This document shows, piece after piece, positions 5,875-14,614 of a stretch of DNA of 19,757 nucleotides. The notes under the pieces are model-generated. The model had not been told where the DNA came from. It did not search any database and was given only the letters and a program-made list of their open reading frames with translations. The translations under genes and the position numbers were made by a program. Source of the stretch: Bog-159 sp050011755 (GTDB taxonomy: Bacteria; Acidobacteriota; Terriglobia; Bryobacterales; Bryobacteraceae); the NCBI GenBank assembly GCA_050011755.1, contig JBEKIM010000145.1:1-19757 (forward strand), read 5' to 3'. The first letter of the stretch is position 1, and every line of letters starts with the position of its first letter.

Positions 5875-7674
5875 TTACTGTGTGGCGTGCCACTCCAGCA
5901 CCACCATCGACACCTTGGGTGCGTCGCTTTCGAGAACCAGCCTGTATCCGTTCTGCGGTCCGGGTTGCTCCACTACCTTAATCCCGGCGGCGCGTTTCGG
6001 ATCCCACGTATAGGTCGTGGCATTCCAGCCATTCTCCGCCCCAGCCTTCTCGGTAAGCGGCTGCGAATACCTGGGGTCCGCCGTGAAAAGGGTAATGCCA
6101 CTGGCTGTCAGTTCGCCGGGATAGGCGCTGACCCGGGCGGGCACCGCCGGCAGCAGTCCGCTGAGCGAGCCGGATGAGGCGTGATTGCGTTCCAGCACTA
6201 AACGGCCATTTTTCGCCAGCTTGCCCGTCCAGATGATTCTGCCCGAAGCCGCCGTTGTGGCGGCCGTGGGTTTGGGTGGCGCGGCTACCGGCGCAGCGAT
6301 TGGAGCGGGCGCCTGTCCCAGCACCGATGGCAGGCTGGCCGGCGCGCCGGCCGTGGCATTTTCAATCGGTGGCAGAGCGAGCGTCGGTGACTCCGTGGAA
6401 GTACGCCGCGGCGTTCCTGACGGCGCCCGGAACGGAATCGCGCGCCGCACCGGTTCTGGAGAAACCGGAGTTGGAAGAGTGACAGCGGGCGACGCTTGCA
6501 AAGCGGGCACCGCCGCGGGTACCTGTGCGGTTTCCACCTTGGGCGAAGGTTCCGGCTTCTTGGCAGCCTCCACGCGCGACGACGTCGCCGGGACGCTCTC
6601 ACCGGGCCTCAGAAAACGGGTGGTCTCCGTCACCAGCGGGCCCTCCGGCACATACACCGTCAGACGTACCGAAACATCGCCGGACTGTCGCGCATAGAAA
6701 ATGTTGCCCGAGCGCAGCTCGGCCGGCGTCAGGTTCACTTGCGTGCGCACGCCGTGGTCCTCGATTTCGATCGACCCCGCAATGGCATGCTCGATCGGCC
6801 GGGCCGCGCGATCCCAAGCGATCCGGAGCTGGCCCTTATTATCCGCGGCGGATAACGTCAAGCCCTGATGCGAAGGCTTCAGCAGCCAGAATCCTAGAAC
6901 CGCAATCACCAGCAGGAGCAGCCCCCAGGCATAGAGCTTCGAACGTCCGCCAGGTCTGGGGCGGCTCTCGACCGCGGGCGCCACAAAAGGTGGTGCCGGT
7001 TCCGCGGGTTGCTCCAACCTTGCCGCCTCCGCGATCGTTGCGATTCTCGCTTCCGGTGCCGCCGCGGGCTCCGGCACAACCGGCGATTCCGGAATCGGAG
7101 GGGACGCCTCCGGCTGGGCTGCCTGGGGAGCAGCCAACGGCATCAGCGTGAATTCGCGGTAGCTGCTTTCGGAATGAATCGAGCCATCCTGCTCGCGGAA
7201 AAAGAAACCCGCGCGCGTAGGGGCAAAACTGCCGGGACGGACAATCAGTCCAACATGCCAGGGCTGCGGAAAGAAGCGCTTGAAGAATGCCAGGTCCGCT
7301 TCGGAAAGCAGAATCTCGCTGCGCGTGTGGGCGCGATACCAGCCGACCGGCTCCATGCGTGCCAATTCCGCATCGTCGCGCCGCGATTTGAGCGTCTCCG
7401 ATAGGGCCGCTTCATCCTTCTCCGAAAGCAGGAAGGACGGACCCTTTGCATACTCGCAGCCGATCGGCCGCCAGGCCTTGATCCGTACCACGTTCTTTTG
7501 ATGCGTGCCAAATAAGATGCCGCCGGTTTCCACGCCCCCGTGAGGCACGCGATGGTATCCCTCCACCGCGATCATCCGGATTTCATCGAGCACCGCTCCG
7601 GCATATTCGATCCGCAAGGAGTGCTCGGGAGCGGTCCAGGTTGCGAATTTCGGCCCCACAGCCATTCCGGTCAT
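5875..7674 (-). CDS. Membrane protein with N-terminal degenerate JAMM/MPN-like domain
   Basis: From ATG 7674 the product has 599 residues. Residues about 15-170 resemble a JAB/MPN (JAMM) isopeptidase domain: VETGGILFG carries the active Glu (49), and YRAHTRSEILLSEAD has His116, seven residues, Ser124 and Asp127 in the exact H-x7-S-x2-D spacing. The first His of the canonical HxH is Arg114, so metal binding is probably impaired or altered. A Pro/Ala-rich linker leads to one transmembrane helix (about 248-265), with Arg/Lys before it, placing the JAMM part in the cytoplasm. Beyond it a beta-rich segment (QLRIAWDRA... about 280-360), a long Pro-rich stretch and a C-terminal beta-rich domain (about 470-599) face the periplasm. 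ATG 7665 and TTG 7701 are alternative starts; none has a strong ribosome site. It is divergent from the Ig-like pair at 7767. Confidence 0.75.
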   Translation of the reverse strand: MTGMAVGPKFATWTAPEHSLRIEYAGAVLDEIRMIAVEGYHRVPHGGVETGGILFGTHQKNVVRIKAWRPIGCEYAKGPSFLLSEKDEAALSETLKSRRDDAELARMEPVGWYRAHTRSEILLSEADLAFFKRFFPQPWHVGLIVRPGSFAPTRAGFFFREQDGSIHSESSYREFTLMPLAAPQAAQPEASPPIPESPVVPEPAAAPEARIATIAEAARLEQPAEPAPPFVAPAVESRPRPGGRSKLYAWGLLLLVIAVLGFWLLKPSHQGLTLSAADNKGQLRIAWDRAARPIEHAIAGSIEIEDHGVRTQVNLTPAELRSGNIFYARQSGDVSVRLTVYVPEGPLVTETTRFLRPGESVPATSSRVEAAKKPEPSPKVETAQVPAAVPALQASPAVTLPTPVSPEPVRRAIPFRAPSGTPRRTSTESPTLALPPIENATAGAPASLPSVLGQAPAPIAAPVAAPPKPTAATTAASGRIIWTGKLAKNGRLVLERNHASSGSLSGLLPAVPARVSAYPGELTASGITLFTADPRYSQPLTEKAGAENGWNATTYTWDPKRAAGIKVVEQPGPQNGYRLVLESDAPKVSMVVLEWHATQ

Positions 7675-7724
7675 ACGTCTGTGCCCATCTGGGTGCTGCA
7701 AAGGTTACAATCACTAGCTTAGGT

Positions 7725-7730
7725 CATTTT
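7725..7730 (-). promoter_or_regulatory. Possible -10 element for the JAMM-like gene
   Basis: On the minus strand GCTAAAAT reads TAAAAT, about 50 bases before the ATG at 7674, like the hexamers before 5418 and 18411. It lies within the 92-base divergent gap, so the opposite promoter for the Ig-like pair would overlap. No -35 is recognisable. Confidence 0.28.
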
Positions 7731-7766
7731 AGCGAGACTCATCGCATGGCCGATCGGAGGAACAAC

Positions 7767-8351
7767 ATGGTCGGGCGTCGGGCTGGGTGGGCACCTGCGG
7801 TGACCCAATTTCTGGCCATATTCCTGTGCCCCGTGCTGGCGTGGTCCGCCACGGTGCCCCGCATCGAGGTGCTTGAAGGCGATGGCGCCATCAACAATAT
7901 CCGCTTGCACCACGCCAAGGAACCCGTAGTGCGCGTATCGGATCAGGACGGCCACCCCATCCCGAACGTTGCGGTCACTTTCCTACTGCCCAGCGAGGGC
8001 GCCAGTGGGACGTTCGACGGTAAGACCTCCCTCACCGTGATGACCGACAGCAACGGCCAGGCCGTGGGCCGCGGTTTGCGGCCTAATGCCGGCGCCGGAC
8101 AATTCCAGATCCGGGTGACGACTTCATTTCAAGGCCAGGCGGCCACGGCCAACATCGCGCAAACGAATGCGGAGCCGGCCCAGGGCGGGATATCGTCCAA
8201 GACCATCCTCATCCTGGCGCTGGTCGGCGGAGCGGCCGCCGCCGGCGCGGCAGTGGCTTTAGGCAAAGGGAAGTCTTCTACCAGCACTACGCCCCCGCCA
8301 TCCGGCGCGGTGATCAGCCCGGGTAGTCCGACCTTCGGTCCACCCCAATGA
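7767..8351 (+). CDS. Small Ig-like (Big_1-like) exported membrane protein
   Basis: ATG 7767 is chosen because GGAGG lies 6 bases upstream; the frame is open further upstream but without such a site. The 194-residue product has a Sec signal (VTQFLAIFLCPVLAWSA, cleavage near residue 28). A single Ig-like domain follows (about 29-135): strands VVRVSDQDGHPIPNVAVTF, SLTVMTDSNGQAVGRGLRP and QFQIRVTTSFQGQAATA fit the bacterial invasin/intimin Ig (Big_1) plan, where a substituent loop precedes a TDsNGqA turn. Then come a Gly/Ala transmembrane helix (ILILALVGGAAAAGAAVALG, about 143-164) and a short Ser/Thr/Pro tail. The stop overlaps the ATG of the giant Ig-repeat gene by 4 bases, so translation should be coupled. 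It may anchor or guide the giant protein; that is inference from coupling and fold. Confidence 0.75.
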   Translation: MVGRRAGWAPAVTQFLAIFLCPVLAWSATVPRIEVLEGDGAINNIRLHHAKEPVVRVSDQDGHPIPNVAVTFLLPSEGASGTFDGKTSLTVMTDSNGQAVGRGLRPNAGAGQFQIRVTTSFQGQAATANIAQTNAEPAQGGISSKTILILALVGGAAAAGAAVALGKGKSSTSTTPPPSGAVISPGSPTFGPPQ

Positions 8352-11300
8352 GCCATAACCTTCTAAGATCGATTGCGCTGGCCCCCTGGGTGGCGGCTGC
8401 CGCGTGGGGACAGCTTACCGTGACCTGCACGCCGGCCACGCTTCCGGACGTCGTGCAAACCGTAGTATCGGTGTCGTGTTCCGCATCCAGCCTGGTGATA
8501 ACACCCCCCGTGGCCTGGAGCATCAGTGTCGGCAAATTGCCCCCCGGCTTATCGCTCGATTCCGTCGGAGGAACGATCGCCGGCACCCTGCAAGATCCGG
8601 CTGGAGCCTTCAGTTTTACCGTGCTGGCGACCGACAGCAACCCGATCCTGCCTCTCACGGGGACCCAGTCATACAGCGGCGCCACGGTCGATCCATTGAC
8701 GTTGAGTTGCACGTCCCCAGCCGGACCGCTCGAAGTTGGCATCGCCTATTCGAATACCTGCACGGCCACGGGCGGCACGACGCCCTACACCTGGTCGATC
8801 GGTGGCAGTATCGTGCCTCCAGGCGCGTCGATTACGCCAAACGGCACGGGCACGTCCGCTACCGTCACCGATACGCCCGCGGCGTCGCTACTGGCCTACC
8901 AATATAGTGTCGTAGTAATCGACAGCACCAGCCCTACCACCCTCAGGAAGACCCAGCAGTTCACCGGTGCGATCGGACCGGCCATCACCACCGCCTCGCC
9001 GCTCCCCTCCGCGCCCGGGGGCGGCAGTTACTCGCAGCAGTTTACGGCCACTGCGGGAACGTCTCCATACTCCTGGGCTGCGACCGGGCTTCCGGTATGG
9101 CTGAGCATGAGCAAAGCCGGATTGCTCTCGGCCAGTTCGGTCCCTGCAACATCCAGCCCCGTCAGCTTCACGGCTAGCGTCACGGACAGCGCCGGCGCCG
9201 CCAGCAGCGCCACGTTCTCGCTGTCGGTCACGCCGGCTTTGACCATCACCACGACTTCGCCGCTGCCCGCGGCCACCATCGGCACACCTTACAACCAGAC
9301 CATGGCCGCCAGCGGCGGCACATCTCCTTATCAATGGACCGTATCGACCGGCAGCCTGCCGGCCGGGCTGTCGTTGTCCACCGGTGGCGCGATTACCGGA
9401 ACACCGTTATCCACCGCGGTTACGGCTGCCTTCACGGTGAAAGTGACGGATAGCAATAACAACACCGCATCCGGTCCCTTTACGCTGCCGGTAACCCTGG
9501 CCATCACCACCACTTCGCCGCTGCCCGCCGCGGCAATCGGCACGAAATACAACCAGGCATTGGCGGCGGTTGGCGGCGCCCCTCCTTATCAGTGGACCGT
9601 GGCGAGCGGCAACCTGCCGGATGGATTATCCCTATCCAGCAGCGGCGCGATTTCAGGCACGCCCCTGGTCACGGCCGTAGCGGCCACGTTTACGGCCAGG
9701 GCCACGGACAGCACCAACACGGCGGTTTCCGCGCAGTTCACTCTGCCGGTAACGCTGGCCGTCGCTACCACTTCGCTTCCTTCCGGTACCGCGAATGCGG
9801 TGTATCCGTCGACTACCCTGCAGGCGGAAGGCGGCACGCCTCCCTACAGCGGTTGGGCCGTGGCCAGCGGAGCACTGCCCTCCGGCTTGACCCTGAACTC
9901 CGCGACGGGCGTCATCGCCGGCACGCCCGCCACTGTCACCGGCAGTCCGTTCTCCTTTAAAGTGACCGTGAAGGACAGCACCGGCAGCACTTCGGCCGCC
10001 CAGTCTCTATCTATTGCGGTTAATCCCGCGCTCACCATCACCACGCCGTCGCCCCTTCCCAACGGCACGGTGGGAGCATCCTACGCGCAGACTCTGGCCG
10101 CCACGGGCGGCGCGGGCGGATACACCAACTGGCTGGTAGTTTCCGGGGCGCTGCCGCCTGGCCTGACGCTGAATTCCGCCACCGGCGCGATCGGTGGCAA
10201 GCCCACCACGACTACCGGCAGTCCATTTACCTTCGGCGTCACCGTCCAGGATAGCGCCGGCAATACTTCGCCCACCGCCAGCCTGACCCTTACCATCAAC
10301 GCGGCGCTGGGGATCGTGACCACCGGGCTGGCTAACGGCTCCGTCGGTACGCCATATAGTTCCACCCTCACAGGCACGGGAGGGACGCTTCCGTATACAT
10401 GGTCTCTCGCGACCGGATCCGCGCCTTTGCCAGGCGGTTTGACGCTGGCTGCGTCCACCGGCATCATTAGCGGGAATCCAAACACCGCCGGTACGTTTCC
10501 GTTCACCATCCAACTGGCCGATAGCTCAGCCCCGCCGAATACCGTCACCAAACCGTTTACGATCACCATTGGGGCGGGCCTCACCATTACCATCACGGCG
10601 CTTCCCAACGCGACCGTAGGAGTCGCCTACTCCACGACTCTCACGGCGGCGGGTGGCACGCAGCCTTATACCTGGTCGATCACCAAGGGATCGTTGCCTT
10701 CTCCGTTGGTCTTGAACTCCTCCACTGGCGCGATCGCGGGCACGCCGGCGGCAGCCGCCACGGCCAGTTTCACGGTTACCGTCACAGACAGCGCCTCGAA
10801 CACGGCCACCCAAAACCTTACGCTGACTATCGTGACGCCTCCGGTGATCGCTACCACCTCGCCGCTGCCCAACGCCACCGTGGGCTCCGCGTACTCGCAG
10901 GCGCTGGCGGCTTCGGGCGGTACGCCACCCTACTCGTGGACGGTCTCGAAAGGCAGCCTTCCCAGCGGATTGTCGCTATCTACTGCGGGAACCATTACCG
11001 GCACGCCCGGCGTAACCGGACCATCTACCTTCACCGTGCAATTGACCGACGCTACCGGCGTCACCGCGACCCAGACGTTCCTGCTGACCGTCGTTACCGG
11101 ACTGAGGATTTCGACGGCATCGCCATTGCCGATCGGTGAGGTGAACATTCCTTATTCCCAGACGTTCGCCGTATCGGGCGGCGCCGCCCCTTATACATGG
11201 CTGGTCATTGGGGGAGGGCTGCCGCCAGGTGTGACGCTGGCCCTCACCGGTCTGCTCAGCGGGACCCCCACGAGCGGGGGCTCCTTCAACTTCACGGTGC

Positions 11301-13588
11301 AGGCCACCGACAGCAACCACACCACCACCAGCGCGGCGTTCGCGCTGACCATCGCGCCGGCGCTGGCTGTTTCCACTCCGGCCTCGCTCAGCGGCGGTTC
11401 GGTGAATACCGCTTACTTGCAGACCCTGGCGGCTACTGGCGGAGTCAGCCCATACACCTGGACGCTGACCGCCGGCGCGTTGCCTAACGGCCTGAACCTT
11501 GCGGCAGCCGGCACCGTGGACGGCATCCCCACAGCCGCCGGAACCTTTACGTTTACCGCAAAGGTCACGGACTCGCTGGGTGGAACTGCCAGCCGGCAAT
11601 TCAGCATTGTCATCGCTGCCGGTGTTGTCGTCACCACTCCAAGCACTTTGCCGGGCGCGATTCTCAACATCCCTTACTCGGAAACGCTGCAAGCCGCGGG
11701 CGGCACGCCACCCTACACCTGGATCAACACCGCGGGTTCGCTACCGCCGGGACTGACCCTCAGAAGTAACGGGACCCTCAGTGGTTCACCGGCTAACGTG
11801 GGCACCTTCTCCTTCACGGTGCAGGCGACCGACAGCTTGGGCCACCAGACCTCCGCGCAACTCTCGCTCACCGTCTCCTCGGGGCTCAGCGTGACCACCA
11901 GCACCCTTCCAGACACAACCGTGGGAAGCTCCTATTCGCAATCCCTTTCGGCAGGCGGTGGGACGCCCCCCTATAACTGGTCGCTTGTCGGCGGATCGCT
12001 GCCGGGCGGGCTGAGCCTCTCCTCCTCCGGATCGATTACCGGTACCACCAAAGCGGCGGGAACCTTCTCATTCACTGTCGAAGTCACCGATAACGTCTCC
12101 GCCACCGCAACCAAGCAACTCAGCATTGTCGTAGCAGGCCCGCTCTCGATCACCACGGCGGCAACCCTGCCTGGCGCGTCCCTCAACGCCAGCTACACGC
12201 AAACGCTGTCAGCCTTGGGAGGTACACCGCCTTATACCTGGGTGTTGACTGCGGGAGCACTGCCGTCGGGGCTCTCGCTCAGTTCGGCAGGCGCGATTAC
12301 GGGCGCCGCCAAAGCGGCTGGGACGTTCCAATTCACGGTGACCGCAACCGACAGCGCCGCGGCAACTGCCAGCCAGCAGTTCACTTTGACCGTCGGCGGC
12401 GGGCTGGCCATTACCACTACTACGCTGCCCGGTGGGAATGTGGGCATCTCGTATAGCCAGGCCCTCACGGCGACCGGCGGAACGCCACCGTACACCTATA
12501 CGATCAGCGCGGGATCGCTGCCCCCCGGCATCGCCATCAACGGTGACATCCTCGGCGGGACGCCGGCAAAGCCGGGCTCGTACACTTTTACGATCCAGGT
12601 CGCCGACAGCGTCTCGGCCACCGCTACGGCACAATTCACCGTCGCGATTGGCGGTTTGGCCATTACCACGTCCGCACTGCCTGTCGCGGCCGTGGGCACA
12701 TCCTATTCGCAAACTCTATCTGCCGCGGGAACCGCCCCTTACACTTGGACGGTCACCACGGGCGCGCTCCCCGATGGCTTGTCGCTCGATTCCTCCAGCG
12801 GAACGATTGGCGGCACGCCCACGGCGGCGGGCACTTCCAATGTGACCATTCAAGTCACCGACAGCACAAGCGCAATCGCCTCGGCGTCTTTCACCTTGAC
12901 GGTGATCTCCGCCAGTTTCACCGGCCTGCCGACTACCGCATCCTCCGGGCAACAATCGACCTTCACGCTGACCCCGGGCGGCGCCTATCCACAGGACATC
13001 GCCGGACAGGTCAAACTGACATTCACGCCGGATCCTTCGCTAGCTTCGCCGGCCGACGATCCGTCCATCCAGTTCTCGACCGGCGGCGGCACCGCGGATT
13101 TCACCATACCGGCCAACAGCACCGCGCCGGTGTCTTTGTCGCTACAAACCGGGACCGTCGCCGGCACCATCGCGCTGGCGGTGAGCTGGCAGGCCGGCGG
13201 CGCGGCGCTGGCCGTACCCGCCGCTTTGAACCAGACGATTCAGATCGCGCCCGCCGTGCCTGTCATCAGCGGGGTTACCGCGACTACTACGGCGACTGGC
13301 TTCCAGGTGGTGATCACCGGCTATTCCAACACCCGCGAAGTCTCCCAGGCAACCCTGCAGTTCACGCCTGCGTCGGGACAGTCGCTGCAAACCACCAGCG
13401 TGCCGGTTCCCCTGACCAGCGCCGCGACTACATGGTTCGGGAGTAGCTCTTCGGATCAGTACGGCGGCCAGTTCGTGCTGACTCTGCCATTCACCGTGAC
13501 CGACGGCAGCGCCGGCGCGATCGGATCCATTTCGGTGCAACTGGTGAATAGCCAGGGCACATCGACTTCGGCCGGCGCGACTTTGTAA
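8348..13588 (+). CDS. Giant secreted protein of about 17 putative-Ig (He_PIG-like) repeats
   Basis: The 1746-residue product starts MSHNLLRSIALAPWVAAAAWGQ, a Sec signal with cleavage before or at Gln22. About 17 units of 84-92 residues follow, each with the pattern SPLP...G..Y.Q.L.A.GG..PY.W....G.LP.GL.L...G.I.GTP...G...F.V...DS....A...F.L.V, typical of putative Ig (He_PIG) cadherin-like domains. The first three (about residues 40-295) are diverged; units 4-17 (296-1520) are well kept. The last about 225 residues are a different beta-rich region (two subdomains) without a visible sorting signal, TM helix or cell-wall anchor. Such proteins act as adhesins or matrix components, and the repeats often bind Ca2+ or sugars; no ligand can be read here. 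The start ATG overlaps the previous stop (ATGA), and its TAA overlaps the next ATG by one base. Confidence 0.85.
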   Translation: MSHNLLRSIALAPWVAAAAWGQLTVTCTPATLPDVVQTVVSVSCSASSLVITPPVAWSISVGKLPPGLSLDSVGGTIAGTLQDPAGAFSFTVLATDSNPILPLTGTQSYSGATVDPLTLSCTSPAGPLEVGIAYSNTCTATGGTTPYTWSIGGSIVPPGASITPNGTGTSATVTDTPAASLLAYQYSVVVIDSTSPTTLRKTQQFTGAIGPAITTASPLPSAPGGGSYSQQFTATAGTSPYSWAATGLPVWLSMSKAGLLSASSVPATSSPVSFTASVTDSAGAASSATFSLSVTPALTITTTSPLPAATIGTPYNQTMAASGGTSPYQWTVSTGSLPAGLSLSTGGAITGTPLSTAVTAAFTVKVTDSNNNTASGPFTLPVTLAITTTSPLPAAAIGTKYNQALAAVGGAPPYQWTVASGNLPDGLSLSSSGAISGTPLVTAVAATFTARATDSTNTAVSAQFTLPVTLAVATTSLPSGTANAVYPSTTLQAEGGTPPYSGWAVASGALPSGLTLNSATGVIAGTPATVTGSPFSFKVTVKDSTGSTSAAQSLSIAVNPALTITTPSPLPNGTVGASYAQTLAATGGAGGYTNWLVVSGALPPGLTLNSATGAIGGKPTTTTGSPFTFGVTVQDSAGNTSPTASLTLTINAALGIVTTGLANGSVGTPYSSTLTGTGGTLPYTWSLATGSAPLPGGLTLAASTGIISGNPNTAGTFPFTIQLADSSAPPNTVTKPFTITIGAGLTITITALPNATVGVAYSTTLTAAGGTQPYTWSITKGSLPSPLVLNSSTGAIAGTPAAAATASFTVTVTDSASNTATQNLTLTIVTPPVIATTSPLPNATVGSAYSQALAASGGTPPYSWTVSKGSLPSGLSLSTAGTITGTPGVTGPSTFTVQLTDATGVTATQTFLLTVVTGLRISTASPLPIGEVNIPYSQTFAVSGGAAPYTWLVIGGGLPPGVTLALTGLLSGTPTSGGSFNFTVQATDSNHTTTSAAFALTIAPALAVSTPASLSGGSVNTAYLQTLAATGGVSPYTWTLTAGALPNGLNLAAAGTVDGIPTAAGTFTFTAKVTDSLGGTASRQFSIVIAAGVVVTTPSTLPGAILNIPYSETLQAAGGTPPYTWINTAGSLPPGLTLRSNGTLSGSPANVGTFSFTVQATDSLGHQTSAQLSLTVSSGLSVTTSTLPDTTVGSSYSQSLSAGGGTPPYNWSLVGGSLPGGLSLSSSGSITGTTKAAGTFSFTVEVTDNVSATATKQLSIVVAGPLSITTAATLPGASLNASYTQTLSALGGTPPYTWVLTAGALPSGLSLSSAGAITGAAKAAGTFQFTVTATDSAAATASQQFTLTVGGGLAITTTTLPGGNVGISYSQALTATGGTPPYTYTISAGSLPPGIAINGDILGGTPAKPGSYTFTIQVADSVSATATAQFTVAIGGLAITTSALPVAAVGTSYSQTLSAAGTAPYTWTVTTGALPDGLSLDSSSGTIGGTPTAAGTSNVTIQVTDSTSAIASASFTLTVISASFTGLPTTASSGQQSTFTLTPGGAYPQDIAGQVKLTFTPDPSLASPADDPSIQFSTGGGTADFTIPANSTAPVSLSLQTGTVAGTIALAVSWQAGGAALAVPAALNQTIQIAPAVPVISGVTATTTATGFQVVITGYSNTREVSQATLQFTPASGQSLQTTSVPVPLTSAATTWFGSSSSDQYGGQFVLTLPFTVTDGSAGAIGSISVQLVNSQGTSTSAGATL
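9233..12907 (+). repeat. Fourteen tandem Ig-domain-coding units, mean period about 262 bases
   Basis: These bases encode units 4-17 (residues 296-1520) of the giant protein. Neighbouring units are most alike: 4 and 5 share ITTTSPLPAA and the SAAV/TAV turn before FTLPV; 6 and 7 share the extra TGSPF insertion and LNSATG; 14 and 15 share KAAGTF. This points to local tandem duplication. Unit lengths vary from 84 to 92 residues; the units are not identical in DNA. Confidence 0.85.
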
Positions 13589-14613
13589 TGTGCTTCATTC
13601 GCTCTGAAGTGGAACTCGACGACGTGCTTTCCGCGCCCACTGCCGCGGATGCCGGCGCCATGCGTGCCATCGAAGGCTGCCTGGTCATACTCGGCGCCGG
13701 CGGCAAGATGGGTCCCACGCTGGCTATGCGTGCCGGAAGGGCGGCCGTCCGGGCCGGAGTATCCAGACGCGTCATCGCAGTATCGCGCTTCCCGCATCCG
13801 CAAGTGGAACGGGACCTGGGGGGCTTCGGAGTGGAAACCATCCGCGCGGACCTGCTCGAATCCGGCGCGCTGGCGCGGCTGCCCGATGCGCAGAACGTGA
13901 TCTTCATGGCGGGCCGTAAGTTCGGGTCGACGGGCGCGGAGCACCTGACTTGGGCGAGCAACGCGTATTTGCCCGCGCTGGTGGCCGAGCGTTATCGCGC
14001 GGCCCGGATCGTGGCCTTTTCGAGCGGCAACATCTACCCGTTTGTTCCGGTTGCGAGCGGTGGCGCGACCGAGGAGACCGCGCCCGACCCCGTAGGCGAA
14101 TACGCCCAATCGGTGCTCGCGCGCGAGCGCATGTTCGAGTACTTCTCGGCGCGCCACGGTACCCGGGTCTGTCTGCTGCGGCTGAACTACGCCGTGGAAC
14201 TGCGCTATGGCGTGCTGCGCGATATCGGCGCCAGGGTGTTCGAGGGCCGGCCGGTAAACCTGAACACGGGATATGTGAACGCGATCTGGCAGGGTGATGC
14301 CAACTCGGTTTGCCTGCGCAGCTTCGCCCTGTGCGCGTCGCCGCCCGCGGTGCTGAACGTGACCGGACCCGAGACCCTAGCCGTGCGCGATGTGGCCCGC
14401 ACATTCGGCGAGTTATTCGGGCGGGAGCCGGTGTTCGAAGGGTGCCCGGCGGATACCGCCCTCCTGAACAATGCGGCAAAGTGCCGCGGGCTTTTCGGTG
14501 CGCCGGCGGTGAGCGCGGCGACCGCCATCGAATGGACCGCGGAATGGAATCGCCTCGGCGGGGGAGACTGGGGTAAGCCCACCCACTTCGAAAGCCGGAA
14601 TGGGAGGTTCTAA
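13588..14613 (+). CDS. Extended SDR-type NAD(P)-binding protein lacking the usual catalytic Lys
   Basis: The 341-residue product resembles NAD-dependent epimerase/dehydratases. The nucleotide-binding motif GAGGKMG is at residues 36-42 after VILG; the strand IVAFSSGNIYPF (141-152) carries the catalytic Ser region; Tyr172 lies in EYAQSVLARERMF, where the usual YxxxK has Val176 instead of Lys. The substrate part contains LRLNYAVELRYGVL and the closing VNVTGPETL segment, which fit nucleotide-sugar or ketone-type members. A short N-terminal extension precedes the Rossmann fold. ATG 13588 overlaps the previous TAA by one base; GTG at 13609 is a less likely start. The gene is followed one base later by the next CDS, so an operon is likely. 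The lack of Lys suggests a non-canonical mechanism or a binding role. Substrate unknown. Confidence 0.8.
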   Translation: MCFIRSEVELDDVLSAPTAADAGAMRAIEGCLVILGAGGKMGPTLAMRAGRAAVRAGVSRRVIAVSRFPHPQVERDLGGFGVETIRADLLESGALARLPDAQNVIFMAGRKFGSTGAEHLTWASNAYLPALVAERYRAARIVAFSSGNIYPFVPVASGGATEETAPDPVGEYAQSVLARERMFEYFSARHGTRVCLLRLNYAVELRYGVLRDIGARVFEGRPVNLNTGYVNAIWQGDANSVCLRSFALCASPPAVLNVTGPETLAVRDVARTFGELFGREPVFEGCPADTALLNNAAKCRGLFGAPAVSAATAIEWTAEWNRLGGGDWGKPTHFESRNGRF

Positions 14614-14614
14614 T

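Noticed and set aside
9233..12907. Tandem repeats considered as a CRISPR array or satellite DNA
   Set aside because: The period is a protein domain length (about 262 bases), units are diverged in DNA and the frame is open throughout; it is a domain-repeat gene.
8888..13540. Numerous minus-strand frames across the giant Ig-repeat gene
   Set aside because: They recur with the repeat period and are side effects of the Thr/Ser/Gly-rich repeat coding.
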